Shown in pieces: positions 38,222 to 62,400 of a DNA stretch of 64,000 bases. Source of the stretch: Archilochus colubris (Eukaryota; Chordata; Aves; Apodiformes; Trochilidae); NCBI GenBank assembly GCA_023079485.1, contig CM041104.1, forward strand, positions 1,985,676 to 2,049,675, written 5' to 3'. Made by a program: the position numbers and the translations under genes. Within the stretch, counting starts at the first letter, position 1. Each line of letters opens with the position of its first letter. The notes below the pieces were generated by a model. That model saw nothing but the letters and a program-made list of their open reading frames with translations, had not been told where the DNA came from and searched no databases.

Positions 38222-38375
38222 AAAATCATTTAGTTGAATGTCAGGTTTGAAGGGACCCCAAGGATCATCTGGTCCAGCCCTTCTAATGTTATTTTTTATA
38301 TGAGAGATCCCAGCACCCTGTCAAGCTGGGACTTCAAACTTTCCAAAGTGGGGGAATCCTCTAATTCCAGGAGCA
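38222..38375 (-). repeat. CR1 LINE 3' end, minus strand
   Basis: On + it reads TCAGGTTTGAAGGGACCCCA, AGGATCATCTGGTCCAGCCC and CTTCAAACTTTCCAAAGTGG. It is the same subtype as the copy at 13,492. It is 5'-truncated after about 150 bp. Confidence 0.88.
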
Positions 38376-39686
38376 AAATCTGCACCTTGCAAACATTCCA
38401 GGGAGAAGTGAGGAGTGACCCAAGGTACAGGAGTGACCCTGGTACAGCACTGCTCTAAGTGGGACACAGCTTTTCTTAACACTAAAGCCCATCTTTTCCC
38501 ATTGTTGTGGTTTAGCAGGAGGAATGACTGAAAGTGCTTTGCTTATGGACAGTTCCTTGTTCTTGCTGCTGGGTGTTTTGAAAGTGGACTCAGAGCATCA
38601 GCTTGGGGCCATTTTCTATAGTTTAGGTTAATATATGCGTGAACATTTCTGCTGAGTACTTCGGCACCCAACCTGATCTCCTCTCTCATGTGCAGGATGT
38701 GGACATAGCTTGGTATTCCAAAGGACTTTTTTCCCAAACTTTCCCAGATGTCGTAAAATCAGGAGACTTGAGCATCTGGGAAGCACTGGTTATTTCACCT
38801 GGATCTTGGCTTTGCTTCTGGGAGCAGCAAAGAAGGCCCAGCTCTCCATGTCTGCCTTCCCTGCTGCTTGGCACCACCAGGAGAGCAGGTTCATGGTTTG
38901 CCCACAGGGTCACACTTGGGAAATCTCTGGCTTCTGACTGATACTCTGATATGTATTGGAGTCTGGGGGTGTCACCTGGTGCTCTTCAATGCCTACTTCA
39001 TATTTTAGGTGTTTTTCTGTGTCATCTCAGCTTCTTTGGTCACCCCACCTTTTGGTATTTGTACCCCAGGGTTTTTCCCTGCTCTCACAGGCATCCTTAG
39101 TGAGCTCCACAATTCCTGGGCTGCCCAGGGGTCTAAACCCTGTGAAAGTGCAGTTACCACCTCCCAGGTTTTGGACTCCTTGCCTCACCTTCCACCACGT
39201 GCACTTTCCAGTCATGTTCCTGCCACCCCAAGCCCTGAGGTCACACTGGCATTGGGCTTCCCCCCTGACCTTGCCTCAGGCTTGGCAATCAGGTAAGCAG
39301 AGGCTAAGGAAGAGGAAATTTTTACAAAAAAACTTGAAATAATTTTAAGTTAGAAGAAAAACAGCAAAGCTGAGCTGGGAGGAGGTGCTGGCTGGTTCTG
39401 TCAGCATGATCCCTGTGATGGGTGCCACCGTCCTGCACCACTGGGGAGCAGTGGGAGCTGCACCATACCTTGTCACCCACTCTTGCATTTTTCTACACTC
39501 TCCCACTTGCAAAAACCCTGCAGGGAGGTCTTCCTTCAGAAATTTAAATCAACACAGACCTGGTGCAGTCTACTTGTAGGATTTCTGTGGGACTGGTTTA
39601 ATCCTGAGCATGCGCTGGGACTTGTAAATACCTCAAAATGACTTTGTGTCTGACTCCCCAGGTAGCAGAGTTGGCAGTGTTTGGGT

Positions 39687-40222
39687 CTGAGCCCCTCTCA
39701 CTGCAAGGACACTGAGCTGCTGGAGTGAGGCCAGAGAAGGTCAGTCTTATGGAAGGGTCTGGAGAACAAACCCTGTGAAGATGCTGAGGGAACAGGAATG
39801 GTTTGGAGAAGAGGCTGAGGGGAGACCTCACTCTGTGCAACTCCCTGCAAGGAGGTTGTAGGGAGGTGGGTGCTGGGCTCTTCTCCCGTGTGAATAACAA
39901 CAGGACAAGGGGAGACATCCTGAAGCTGCCCCAGGGGAGGTTTAGCCCAAATATTAGGAAGAATTCCTTAACTGGAAGAGTGGTCAGGTGCTGGAACAGC
40001 TGCCCAGGGAGGTGGTGGAGTCACCATCCCTGGAAGGTTTCAAACACTGCAGATGGGGCACTTCAGGACATGCTCTGGTGAGCATGGAGGGGATTCCAGG
40101 AGGGGAGGTTGGTTTGGTTGTGTTTTATTGGTTGGTTGGTTGTTGTTTTTTTTCTCCTGGGTGGACTGTTGGACTCTGATCTTAGAGGTCTTTCCCAGCT
40201 GTGACGATTCAGTGATTCTGTG
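39687..40222 (+). repeat. CR1 LINE 3' region, plus strand
   Basis: Sense CR1 landmarks occur in order: GAGCTGCTGGAGTGAGGCCA, GAGGCTGAGGGGAGACCTCA, CTCCCTGCAAGGAGGTTGTA, ATATTAGGAAGAATTCCTTA and GCTGCCCAGGGAGGTGGTGG, with the tail GATTCAGTGATTCTGTG. A (TTGG)n/T-run stretch at about 40,122-40,152 interrupts the element near its 3' end. Confidence 0.93.
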
Positions 40223-42530
40223 CCATGAATACAGCAGTGACCTCTTGTGATGTTCTCCATCTTCTCAGGCCTCAGTGTAAATGTTTGGATGTGGTCAGCC
40301 AAGCACATGGAGGGGTTTGGATGGTTCTGGGGGCAGGTACTTCCTTAGTAGGCACCCCTGTGGATAGGCTCCTGCCCTCCTCATCTGCCTCTTCACATTT
40401 GCCTGGCTTTGTCTGATCTCTGTTGCCTTCTTGCATAATACTCTCTAATCAAGACATTTTGCTCATCTCTCTACAAGAAACTGATGAGGCTGTGTCCCAC
40501 TCCCTGCTTGCCTGGACCTGGTGTCCTAATGCTGGGTCAGCACCTCCAGCATCCCTGGTGGTGCCACTTGTACCACTCTGCAGCCTGCCTGAGGGAGCAA
40601 TATCTCCATCTTTTGGGCATATTGTGTCTGCACAGCCTGGCCCTCAACACAGTGTCTTTTCCTGAAGCCTGAGGAGTCAAGGTGAAGGCAGAAGCTTAGA
40701 CAGGAGCCTGGGAAAGGTGGCAAGGACGTAGGAAAGCCCCTGAGGCTGAACAGGATGGAGTGGGAGGCTCTGCTCTTTGGCAGTTCTAAAGTGCCCTCTG
40801 CCTGCAGGACTGTCACCCCCTGGGGCTGTGGGCACTGGGATGGGGCAGTTGTGTATTAATGGTCTCCTGATCCTTCCCAGACCTTTCCTGAGACATTCTT
40901 TTGCTGCCCCTTCTTCAGGGCTGTCCTGTGCATCCTACATATGTTCTCCCTAAAGCTGCTGAACATGTTGAGGGAGAACTTGTTTTGCTTACAGTCATTC
41001 AACCTGCTGAACAGCTTGCTCTGCTTGTTTGTGGGGCAGCAGAGAGGTTTGGGCCTCATCCTTCCACTGGGAATGCAGAGCAGGAGCTCACACAGGGGTG
41101 ATTTCACCTTCTGCTGTTACATTGCAGTAGCTGCTCCAGATGGGATGTGCTGGGAGTAAGCAGGGAGTTCAGGTCCAGTGGCAAGAGATCTGCTTGGGAG
41201 TCAGACTGTGTAAACAGCTTCAGAACCAGAAAGATCCACTCTGCTGTTCTTATCACCTTGTGCAGGGATGTCCATGTAGGAGGACCTGCAACAAGTTGCT
41301 GAGGCTGGATGCTGCTGCAGCTCTCCCTCTCCCTCCTTCAGGCTTATTTAGGGAGTCTGGGATGTGCAAAGCCTTCATTAACAATGACCTCACTGACTGA
41401 CAGAGTGAGCTGGGCTCCTTCATTCCTCATCCCACCTGCCAGCCTCCTGGGCTGCTCCACATCCTGCCAAAGCTGAGGCACCTTGGGAGGATTTCCTCAT
41501 GGTCCCACATCCTTCCTTCCCTACCCTCTTCCTGCTGGGAACTGGACCCAGTGGTGTGACAATGCCCAGCTCGTTTCTGTGTGTTCCCTTTGGAAGGAGA
41601 GAAGGAAGAGGTGTCTGATTGTGCTTTAACAGAGGCTGGGTACAGGGAGGAAGCATCCTGTGGTCCTCCTCATGGCAGCTGTGAAGCAACATCTGGAGTG
41701 AGTCTGGGATGGGCCAACAGAGGCTCCATGGCCACACTTTGGCTTCCCTGCATGGCCCAGGGCTGGTAGGGACCTCAGGGTGGCAACTGGGAAGAACAGG
41801 GAGCCAGCAGAGGAGGGAAGGTTGCCCACCTTCCCTGCCAACACCAGCCCTCGCATCACTCAGAGGGGTGCAGAGCTGTCTCACCCCTGATTTGGAAGAG
41901 TCTTAACATGTGAAAGGAAAAAAAAGAAATGAAGCAAGTGATTTGTGTGCTGCTGCTGTGTTCAGATGAAGGATCCTGTAATGCCCTGGACAGCAACCCC
42001 AGACAGCAAACTGGGAGCCTTGGCTGTGCACTGCTCAGGCTGGGGGCTCAGTGCTCACCCAGAGCCTGGGGCAGTCACTAAAATCTGGACTTGTCTCCTC
42101 TCTCTGTGCTTGCTGTCTGCATTTGCCCAGTGAAACATTGCTATGCAGATACCCTCCAGAAATGCCCATGAATCAGTGATGGTTTGTGGTCAAAGATGTG
42201 GGTTTCAGTTTGAAATAAAGGAGAAGAGTGGGGAGGAAAAAAAATAACAAAGGGAGGGGAAAAAAGCAAATCTGGCTCCTGGTGCTCTTGGGTGAGTGCT
42301 CTCCAAGAACTGGACTCTCACAAAACAAGTTGGCAGATCCCCTCCCAGTTGTGCTTGGCAAGTAAGCAGCAGGTGCTTTGTGGAGAGCCCAGACAAGGTG
42401 TTAGAGTTGTGAGCTCCAAATCCATCTGTAGTGGGACACAAGGAAGCATTTCCTAATGCCTGGATCCTGGCTGAGCCCAGGCACCAGCCAGAGTGTAGCT
42501 GCCCGGGGACACTGACTTGGAAGTGGGACT

Positions 42531-42550
42531 TGTGTGTGTGTGTGTGTGTT
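42531..42550. repeat. (GT)n microsatellite
   Basis: About ten uninterrupted GT dinucleotides lie in intergenic DNA. It is short but could be polymorphic. Confidence 0.9.
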
Positions 42551-44741
42551 GAGCCAGAGGGAATTTTCCCCTTGCCTTTCTCCCTTGTTGCAGAAGCTGT
42601 GTAGACAACACTTCCAGATAAGATCCTTGCTTTTAGCTGGCAAAAAAATGGGCTGATGCAATTCCCACATCCCACGCTGGCCAATCAGTCTGTGGAAAGC
42701 CACTTACAGATGGCAGGGACAGGAGAGTTTTCATCTAATTTTAGATGTCTGCATGGAAAACCTCTGTCCCCGAGCTCTCCTCTGCTCCGTGGGGATCCAT
42801 CAGCACTTCCATGGCACATCCCTCTCCTCTGGCCTCTATCTGACAGAGATGCTGCAGGGTGAGGTAACCAACTCCCTGGAACTCTCTGCCTTTCCCCCCC
42901 AGCTCTGGGGGAGCCCGGCCTGACAAGCTCAGCAGGAGCTGTTTACATCCCATGTGTTTTCATGTGCTGAGGTCCATGAGAAATTACTGGAGGGAGAGTA
43001 GATCATTACCAAGCACCAGAATCAGCAGCAGTTGTTTACCTGGCAGAAAACACCTGCTTGATCACTTTTTAAAAATTCACACTCCTCTCAGCTCTGCAGG
43101 AAGGCAAAGAGTGAGGTGTTGTCACCTTGCCTTTATGTTCTCACCCAAGTGTCATTATCACCCTGGCAAAGCAGCTCCAGAAAAAGGCCCATCACACTTA
43201 ACCCCTTCCCTTTGTTTTTCCCTCCAGCTTCCTTATGCTGTGTTTGGTGGGTCTGTTGGGAGCTTTTGTTCTTCTCCATCACTTATTTACACCTGTAACA
43301 CTTCAATGCCAGCAGTTTCATTATGGTTTTGACCCGTATCTATTACTCAGGGCTGCAGAGTCTGCTCCTGCCTGCTGGGGAGAAGCACAGCTCTGCCACT
43401 CTCTATTTCATGAACCTTGGGTTCTGTTCTTGCAGCCTGCACAGTCCTGGTAAGGGTTGGTTCTGACTTCAGGGATCTCAGCCAGCAAATCAAACTAATG
43501 ATCCTGCTCAGGCTGTGGTCCCTGGGGAGTGACAGTCCCTTGGGGACGTGATTCATCCCAGCTGACTTAGAGCTTGGTGCCAGGACTTGGTTGTTCACAC
43601 CTGGGCTGTCTCCCTCCACTGCCCCAGTGATCAGCAGAGATTCAGCTTTTAGCTGACTTCATTCAGCCAGGATGAGTTTAAGCTGCAGGCATTTTGGACC
43701 TTGCAGGTAAAAGGCTCTCTCTCGGCTCAGATCAGCTCTCCAGCTCTCCACTCTCTGGGTGTTCTCTGGACAGGTCAGCTGCCCCAGGGTTAGAGAGGTC
43801 ACTGGGGTGGGGGGATCCATCTTGCAGTCTGAGCACCCCAGGGTGCCTTCTGTGCACAATTTTTTACCTCCTGAATAGTGTCCTGGGTGGTGCACTCCTA
43901 ACACAGTATTTTAAATCACGTATTAACGTCTGCCTGCTTTGTTTCTCCAAAAGTATCTCCATGATGCTTTGGGGAAGCTGGAATGAACTCATCCCAACCT
44001 ATGGAGAGTGTGGACAGAATCATCATTCATCCAGCACCAGACTCCAGAGTCTGAATGTTCCTTCCAGGGAGATGCTGAAGGCCACAGGAGCTCTTGCAGG
44101 CTGAGGGATCCAGGGGTGTGAGCTGTGTACAGACACTGGGAGCTATCAGAAAAGATGGGGTTTGGGGCAGTGCTAAGGAGCATTAGTGATGGTTCAGGGA
44201 GGAGTAAGTTTCTTGGCCAAGGCTGATGACCCACTTAGGATATTTGTGTTTCATTGTAACTGACACCGAGAAGCATATTTTATTTGGAACAAATTTCAAG
44301 CAGGAACAAGTTTCAGCATCTGCATTTCCACAGTGAGCACAATGAGGGACAAAACAGGTTGGAGCCTGCTTGGCCAAGGGTGGGGACCTTTCAGCAGGGA
44401 TGGGGAGGGCAGTACGGGAACCAGGTACAAGGAAAGGGAAGGAGCTGCTGGAGGAGCTGATCTTCCTCCCCTTCCTTCCTCATCCAAAGGGATGGGTGAG
44501 GACCAGGTGCCAGGTGTGTGTCTGAGGAAGGGCAGAGGGATGTGGGGAGAGGCGGCTCCTCCCCAGGGGTGGAGGCTGCACCTGGTGATTAACTCCCGAG
44601 GGGAGGAGTGGAGCTCATGCGGAGCGCTGAGGGGACCTGGTGGGGGGAACTCGGGAGTGCGAGGAGGACAGGAAAGAGCTGGAGTCAGACAGAGGGTTAA
44701 CCCCGCTGGAGTGGTGCTCCTGGGCATCAACACCTCGGGTC

Positions 44742-56007
<11,266 letters not shown>

Positions 56008-56599
56008 TAAGGAAAAAATAGCAATGACTGTGGCTGAGACTGGGGGCACTGAGAAAATATTAATTACCAAAGTATGGAATAATGTAGAGCTTTTTTGTCT
56101 CCATTATGATGATCCACTGCTTTTCCTCTTTGTTTCCCCTTATAAATGTCAGGTTTAATTTTGGTGCTTTACTCCCTTCTGCTCCATTCTCTGGTTAGCT
56201 TTGCTTTTTTGTTCAGAGACCATTAATTGCTTGCTTGCCACCACCACTACTGCCTGGACACATCTCTCTCAGTACTGCTTCATCTCTTAAAAATGTAAAA
56301 AATGTTCTGCCAGGTGAGATGACTCTGCCTAGCCTAGAGTCTCTCTCCAGCTGATGCTGTTTAGGGAGAGCAGCCCAAACTGGGACCTGTGCTCCACCCC
56401 TTGGCCCCTGCAGCATTCCCAGGCCTTGCCTACATCCCTGCCTGCTCCTTCAGCTCCTGCTCTGCTCCCCTTGGCCACGAATCTGCCTGAACTCGTTGTC
56501 TTTTCCAAACCAACCCTCTCCTAATTCAGTGAAGTGCCCCTGGTTCTGGTGCTGCAGACCCAAGCAGCTGCCCCACCCTCAGTCTGCATCTTCCCCGTT

Positions 56600-58240
56600 T
56601 TCCAAGTCTCCAACTTCTCCACCTTCCCTGCCCTTTTCTTATACCTTGGCCTTTTCAGCCTCTCCTCATACAGCTGCTGCATCTCCTCCATACTTTTCAT
56701 TCTCTTTCTCTAACCTGTGTTATTCTTGAGCCCAGAACAGCCCCTGTGGGCAACATTCATTGGATTTTTTAGCTGCCACTGCACCCTGAGCTGGTGGTTT
56801 CAGAGAACAGGTGATGCTAATTCCAAGCTCATTCCTGACTTGTTCCAGGTTCAGCATCAGAAAGGCCTGATCCTGATGATTTTTCCCTATGGGAAAAAAT
56901 TGTTGAATTTTTTAATTATTCAAATTATTTTCCTACACTGAAGTTCATCTGCCACTTACTTGTCCACTTGCTCAGTCCTCTGAGGTCCTCAGTGAGGTAT
57001 CCAAACACCTGAATGAACTGAGGATCCTCTGCAAACCTGGGGATTTCATTACACCCCCCATGCCTGGTGTCACCTGTAGGATGACCCCAGGCTCTGGGGC
57101 CATGCTGGTGACTCCTCCCTGTGCTGAAAAATGACCACTGAGCCCTCCCCTTTGCATCCTTTGCTTCCAACAGCTCTCAGTCCATAACAAGACCTTTCCT
57201 CCATGCTCATGGTGACTTAGCTGCTCAAAAGCCTTCGGTACAGAACCTTGTCAGAGGCTGTTTGAAAACCCCCCAAAATATCTAGCTGGCTGCTCCCTGT
57301 ATCCATGTGCTTCCTGGCTCCCTCACCAAGATCCATCAGGTCTGTGAGGCAGGGCTTGAACTTTTGCCAAGAAGCTGTGCTTCTCCATGCCATCAGTAAC
57401 CCTGTTCTTCCCAGCACACTCTGCCATGTCCCAGCCTGGAGGTCAACTTCTCTGGTACCTGGTCCACAAGATGACATCCAGAGCCCTCTCTGTAACTGGG
57501 ATCATACTGGAAATCTCCAAGTCCTCAGCAAAGCAGTCTTTGTGGTGGCCCTGGTACACAGGAGTGAAAGACATCTCAGTGTCACCAGCATTAGCAATAA
57601 GCAAAGAATTCACTGAGGTCCCCAGCCATGGTCTTGCCATCTCTGAATGTCCCTTTGGAGCCACAGGGGTGAAATAATCCCTCTAACTTCTGAACTGCCA
57701 GTCCAGCATCTCTGAACAACCTCAGAGCTGTAGACATCTTTCAGGGTGCTCCTTTCAACCCTTTTTGAGTAATTGCTGCATTTTTACCTAGTTATTTTTC
57801 CTGAAATTGAATATCCACGTGCTGTATTTATTTAGATTGCTCTCTCCTGCTACAGAGTTAAAATTGTGTTGTGAGCATTATTACAAATGGGCTTTTCCAC
57901 TTCTACCTCGTGAACCAAGTCTTGTGCATCATTCCAGACCACATCCTGAATAGCATCTTTTCTTGTGGTTCAAAACAATTTAAACTAGTTAAGCAATCAT
58001 TTCTTGCTTCCAAAAAGTTTTTCTCCACAGCTCATCCCAGTGAAGCATTTCCCTAGTATGTACCTGGCTGGATGAAATCTCCCACTATTACTCCTGGTCC
58101 TAAATTTGCAGCTTCTGTACCCTGAGTTAACGTTGCCTGATCTGAGCAGGGGGTTTGGTACTGTTCTTGCACCAGATTTTTATTACCAGATTCTGAGTTT
58201 TCCATCTCCAGCTCTTTCCCACAGTGTTTTCATGCTGTTG
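56600..58240 (-). repeat. Ancient CR1/L3-like LINE, minus strand, copy 1
   Basis: Ordered antisense matches to the old amniote CR1/L3-type consensus can be traced: TCAGCCTCTCCTCATACAGC near 56,657, GAAGTTCATCTGCCACTTAC near 56,941, AAAGCCTTCGGTACAGAACC near 57,228, AAAGAATTCACTGAGGTCCC near 57,602, GAACCAAGTCTTGTGCATCA near 57,911 and GATGAAATCTCCCACTATTA near 58,072. The order runs from the 3' part to the 5' part along +, so the element is on the minus strand. Divergence is high, consistent with an old insertion. Confidence 0.72.
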
Positions 58241-58244
58241 AGCA

Positions 58245-58695
58245 TCATGTGTCCAGAGGCTATGAGGCTGGGGAAGGGTTTAGAGGGAAAAGCTGCATGG
58301 GGAGCAGGTAAAGGCTCTTGGTCTGCTCAGCCTGGAGAGGAGGAGACTGAGGAGAGACCTCATCCCAGCTCCCTGCTTCCTCAGCAGGGAAGGAGCAGGA
58401 GCAGGCACTGACAAGTGACAACAGGACCCAAGGGAATGGCAGGAAGCTGTGCTGGGGGAGGTCCAGGTTAGATATTAGGGAAAAGTTTTTCAGCCAGAGG
58501 GTGGCTGAGCAGTGGAACAGGATCCCCAGGGAAGCAGTTATGGCACCAAACCTGCCTGAGTTCAAGAAGTGTTTGGATGATGCTCTCAGGCACATGGAGT
58601 GATTCTGGGGGTGCCCTACAGAGGGACAGGAGTTGGACTTGATGACCCTGATGGGTCCCTTCCCACTCAGCAGATTCTGAGATTCTGTCATTCTG
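58245..58695 (+). repeat. CR1 LINE 3' region, plus strand
   Basis: Sense CR1 landmarks are GCTCAGCCTGGAGAGGAGGA, TTAGATATTAGGGAAAAGTT, GGCTGAGCAGTGGAACAGGA and GATGACCCTGATGGGTCCCT, with the tail GATTCTGAGATTCTGTCATT. It sits between two old minus-strand LINE pieces and is less diverged than they are, so it probably arrived later. Confidence 0.9.
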
Positions 58696-58699
58696 AGAG

Positions 58700-59400
58700 A
58701 GTTTTCAACAGTTTGAATTTACTGACATCAAGTTTTGCCCATCATTGTGTCACCCCATACCATGAGATCCTCTCGTGGCTTCTGGTTATCCAGTTTGCTT
58801 TTGACCCCTCACAATAATTTTGTCACAAGCTCTGACCTGGACTCTTTCTATCATTTTTCAGGACTTTCTGAGTACGTTGAGTAGCATCAACCCCAGCACA
58901 AAACTTGTGGGATTCTACTGGGTAAAAGAAAACCATTACTAGCATTTATATCCCACCTTTAATCAACAATTACACCTCAGGAAGACCTTCCCTTGTACCA
59001 TGAGCACTTAATCTTTCTAAGAGTCCCTGCTCCATGAAATCTCTTTGAGAATTCAAGTATCAAACAGATAAAATGCATCTGTGTGCTTGCTGCCTGCTTC
59101 AAAGACCTGGAAGAGGCTTTTGAGGCATGGCTTCCTTCCACAAAAACATGCTGAGTCTTCAGCATTATGATTATAGTTATTTATGCATCTAATCATTTTA
59201 CTCTCTATTTGCTTCTACCAGTTTGTTCAGTATGGAAATAAGAGTGGCTCGTTTGGAGTTTTCCAGGAGCCCTTTAAAAGGTTCACATTTACTGCTTTCC
59301 ATTCCTCTGCTACTATGTTCAGTTTTAAATGATAGGTTATTCACTGGTTAATAACTGGGAAATTGCTGACTTCAGGTTTTCAAAGCTGTTTACTTTAATG
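58700..59400 (-). repeat. Ancient CR1/L3-like LINE, minus strand, copy 2
   Basis: The matches restart from the 3' half of the same consensus: AAGTTTTGCCCATCATTGTG near 58,730, CTTTCTGAGTACGTTGAGTA near 58,863, GAAGACCTTCCCTTGTACCA near 58,981, and TTTTAAATGATAGGTTATTC near 59,324. Since copy 1 also contains this region, this is a second insertion or a duplication rather than the same element continued. The end near 59,400 is a guess. Confidence 0.65.
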
Positions 59401-62400
59401 TTTTCCTTTAATGTTTCTTTTAACTGCAGTGACTTTTTGGATGTTTTAAAATGTTTTTATTTTTATAGGTACCTTTTCTCTGAAACTCTAATATAGCATC
59501 TTTAAACACTCTTCATGCTGCCTCAAGCATTTAACCTTTTTGGTTACTCTTTTAGATTTCTTTTAATAGCATTCATCACTTTTCTCTTTGAGTGTTACTA
59601 TTGTGGGTTATTTGGGTCCTGAAAGAATCTTTGATATGGGTACATCATGGTTCTTCTTTTGCCCAGTGGTCTTTCTAAAGAACCTGTCTGAACTGGTAAT
59701 GTTATTTCTCCTTTTGTTGGTTTTCTGGTTATTTTCTCCAAAAAGCACTCATTTTTAGTGCCTAAAAGGCAGTTTCTGCAGCTCTCCTGGCAATGGCTCC
59801 CATTCAGCATGGCTGTGGCTGAGTCTCCCCTTTTTCCTCTGCTTTCTGCTGAGTCTCTCAGCACCTCCTTCCCATGGCAGATTTACCACCAGCACTCTGC
59901 TCAGAGCGTTCACAGCACCAAACTAATGCTCTGGTTTTCCTATTTAGGAGTAGAATTTTAATCCAACAGGAACATATTTCATTTGTTATATCATTCATCT
60001 TAGTTGACTCTTTTTCTTTAATACGTTGTGCCACCCCTATTATCCTCTGTGTGTCCTTTCTGTATCATTTCCACCTTTGCTGTTCCTTGATTTTCTTCTA
60101 CCCAGAAAGTTTCTGAGGTGCCTCCTATGTCAGAACCATCCTTGCAGCTCAGGTATTTCACAACATCTCTCTGTTTCTGCATTCAGACAATTTATGTGTG
60201 CACATAAACACTTGTATCTGATCTGCTTTTTCATTACCTTGCACTTTTCTATACCTGGCTCTTTTTGTTCAGATGTTCTTCATCAATTCTGATTTCTTCC
60301 CTAAGTGCCATTGATTTCCATCCTGCCCTCAGATCCAAATGCAGTTTTCTTGCTTTTATTCCTAAGGCAAAGTGAGCAATCCCAGGGTGTGTGGCCTTCT
60401 GCAGATCCCAGCTTTGCCCCAGGTTCACTGGAAATCCTCCCTGTATCTCCTGCAGTGAATTCTGCAGCAGTCAGGTTTCATTTAGGCTCAGATGGAACCC
60501 AGCTTTCTTTAGAGTCACTCTATTCCTACTCTTTCCCATTGCCTTATGATTCTACCATCTTTTCCCTAACATAATTCCCATAACCATGTCCTGAAATGCT
60601 CTTTTACTTCTCTGTCCCCTTCTAAACATGGAAGAACAAGCATTTAAGGCTACCAGTAAAATCCTGATCTTTTTTAGCTTCCTACTTAGGTGCTTGTATT
60701 TTATTTACCCCTGAGACTCATCATCCTGTCTCTTTGATGTGGATGGGACCTATAAAGACATTGACCAATGGCTTCTCCATAATGTTCCATAATTTAAATC
60801 CAAACACCTCTCCTGCCCTTCATCCCAGCAAGCTCACTCTTCACTCTTTGCTGCCACCCTGCCTGATCCTTGTGCCCTGGAGGGCAGCACCTTTGTGTTC
60901 CCTGTCTCCTCAGTTCACCACCACTGTTCAGCACCTTCCAAGCACCTTGGTTTGTACAGCCTGGGACTGGTTACCCCACTGACCCCCAGCTGCCTCTTTT
61001 CCAGACTCCACACCTCCTGTTCCTCAGAGGGTTCAAGTCAAGTGAAAGGACTGCACATGTCTTGCAGGTCACAGTGGAGTTCACATTTCCTTTTTGCCCC
61101 ACACTAAGACCTGTGTTTTCCTAAAGACTTACTCTGACCCTCAGAGCTGCTGCCTACTCATTTTCCAGCCTATTTTTACACCCGATCACAACTGCCTGGA
61201 ATGTATTTTCTTGCAAGATTTTTGTCTTGAGCTGCATCCATTTTTTTCAGAACCTTTTTCAACCTCATGGTTCAACCTGTGCAGTCCCTCTCTGTTGGGT
61301 ATGATCTGGCAATTTAATGAGCATTACACTCTCCCATTATTTAAGCTGCTCATGAAGATATTGGACAGCAGCAGAGCCAAGATGTTTGAACCCTCTGGAG
61401 TGCCCACACATCCTTCTGTGTTGGCAGTGAACCCAGGTGTCTTGTCTCTCCACATCTTCTCTTACAGAGGGTGTCTTCCTACTCTTTCCTATACTATTCC
61501 TGTATAGCAAGTGCCTGACTTCTTCAGCTGTAAGAAGTGACTTTTTCTCCTCAAATGCACCTTCAGTTATGCCCCAAATCCATTTTGAGTCTCTAGTCAC
61601 ATCTCTAGCCATCAGATTCTCTCCTCTTGGAGCCCTGGTGCAGTGTTACACCCATGCAGCACTATGCATGGTGACATTTTCATGCTGAACCCCACATGTT
61701 GGTACTGCTGGGCTCTATGCTGACATATTCCTGGATAGTTTTGTAAAAGCCCTTCTGATTTTCCAAAATACTCTTGGCAAGCTGAACTCATTCTGCTATC
61801 TTGCTGCCTGTTGGTATGAATCAGGCATGGGTTTGGAGAGTTTTAATGGGAAGTTTGGAGAGTTTTCTAAATAATGGGAACCAAGCTCACTGCTCTTACT
61901 TTAAACTACTGTAGGCAAATTTCTTTAGACCCCTCCACTCTTGTGTATTGAAATATTTCCCTGTGTTTTCCACCTTTTACTTTATAGTTCCTCTAAACAA
62001 AGACAAGGAGAAAGCAGGGTTCATCTAGGGACATCTAGAAAAAGCAATAATCTAAAATCTTAACTATGGTTATATATCTCATTGCTGAGTACCATTCCAG
62101 GCACCAGAAGCAATAGTATGTTTGTTTGAGCACTTATTTAACATAATAATGAAGGATATGAAGATATTTAGTAATGCAGCAGATGAGAAGAGCCTGAGGG
62201 CCAGTGGGGCTACAGCCAAACAGGCTCTTGAACAGGAAAACAAGAGGAAACATTTGCCAGGTTAGGCCTAGAGAAAAGAGGTGGTGTCAGCCTGAAAGGC
62301 AGTTCCAGGGCTGCTTGAGTTGCCTTCGAGGAGATTAAATTTCCCAGCTCCAAATGGAAGAGGGGGGAAAAAGCCTGGGTGTGTGTCCAGCCTGGCCCAG

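Larger units (their letters stand above)
35926..44741. other. Intergenic region between UQCC1 and FAM83C
   Basis: About 8.8 kb separates the UQCC1 poly(A) site from the FAM83C start codon. It contains two CR1 copies (38,222 minus; 39,687 plus), a loose repeat cluster near 37,000-37,330 and a GT microsatellite at 42,531. I see no additional coding gene and no RNA gene. The FAM83C promoter and 5' untranslated sequence must lie in the right-hand part. Confidence 0.7.

Noticed and set aside
41420..41884. 154-codon minus-strand frame between the genes
   Set aside because: No domain or homology recognised; length is compatible with chance in GC-rich DNA.
44640..44741. Upstream in-frame extension of FAM83C
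   Set aside because: The extension begins with GTG, not ATG, and its sequence does not resemble the FAM83C N-terminus. The first in-frame ATG after the TGA at 44,628 is at 44,742.
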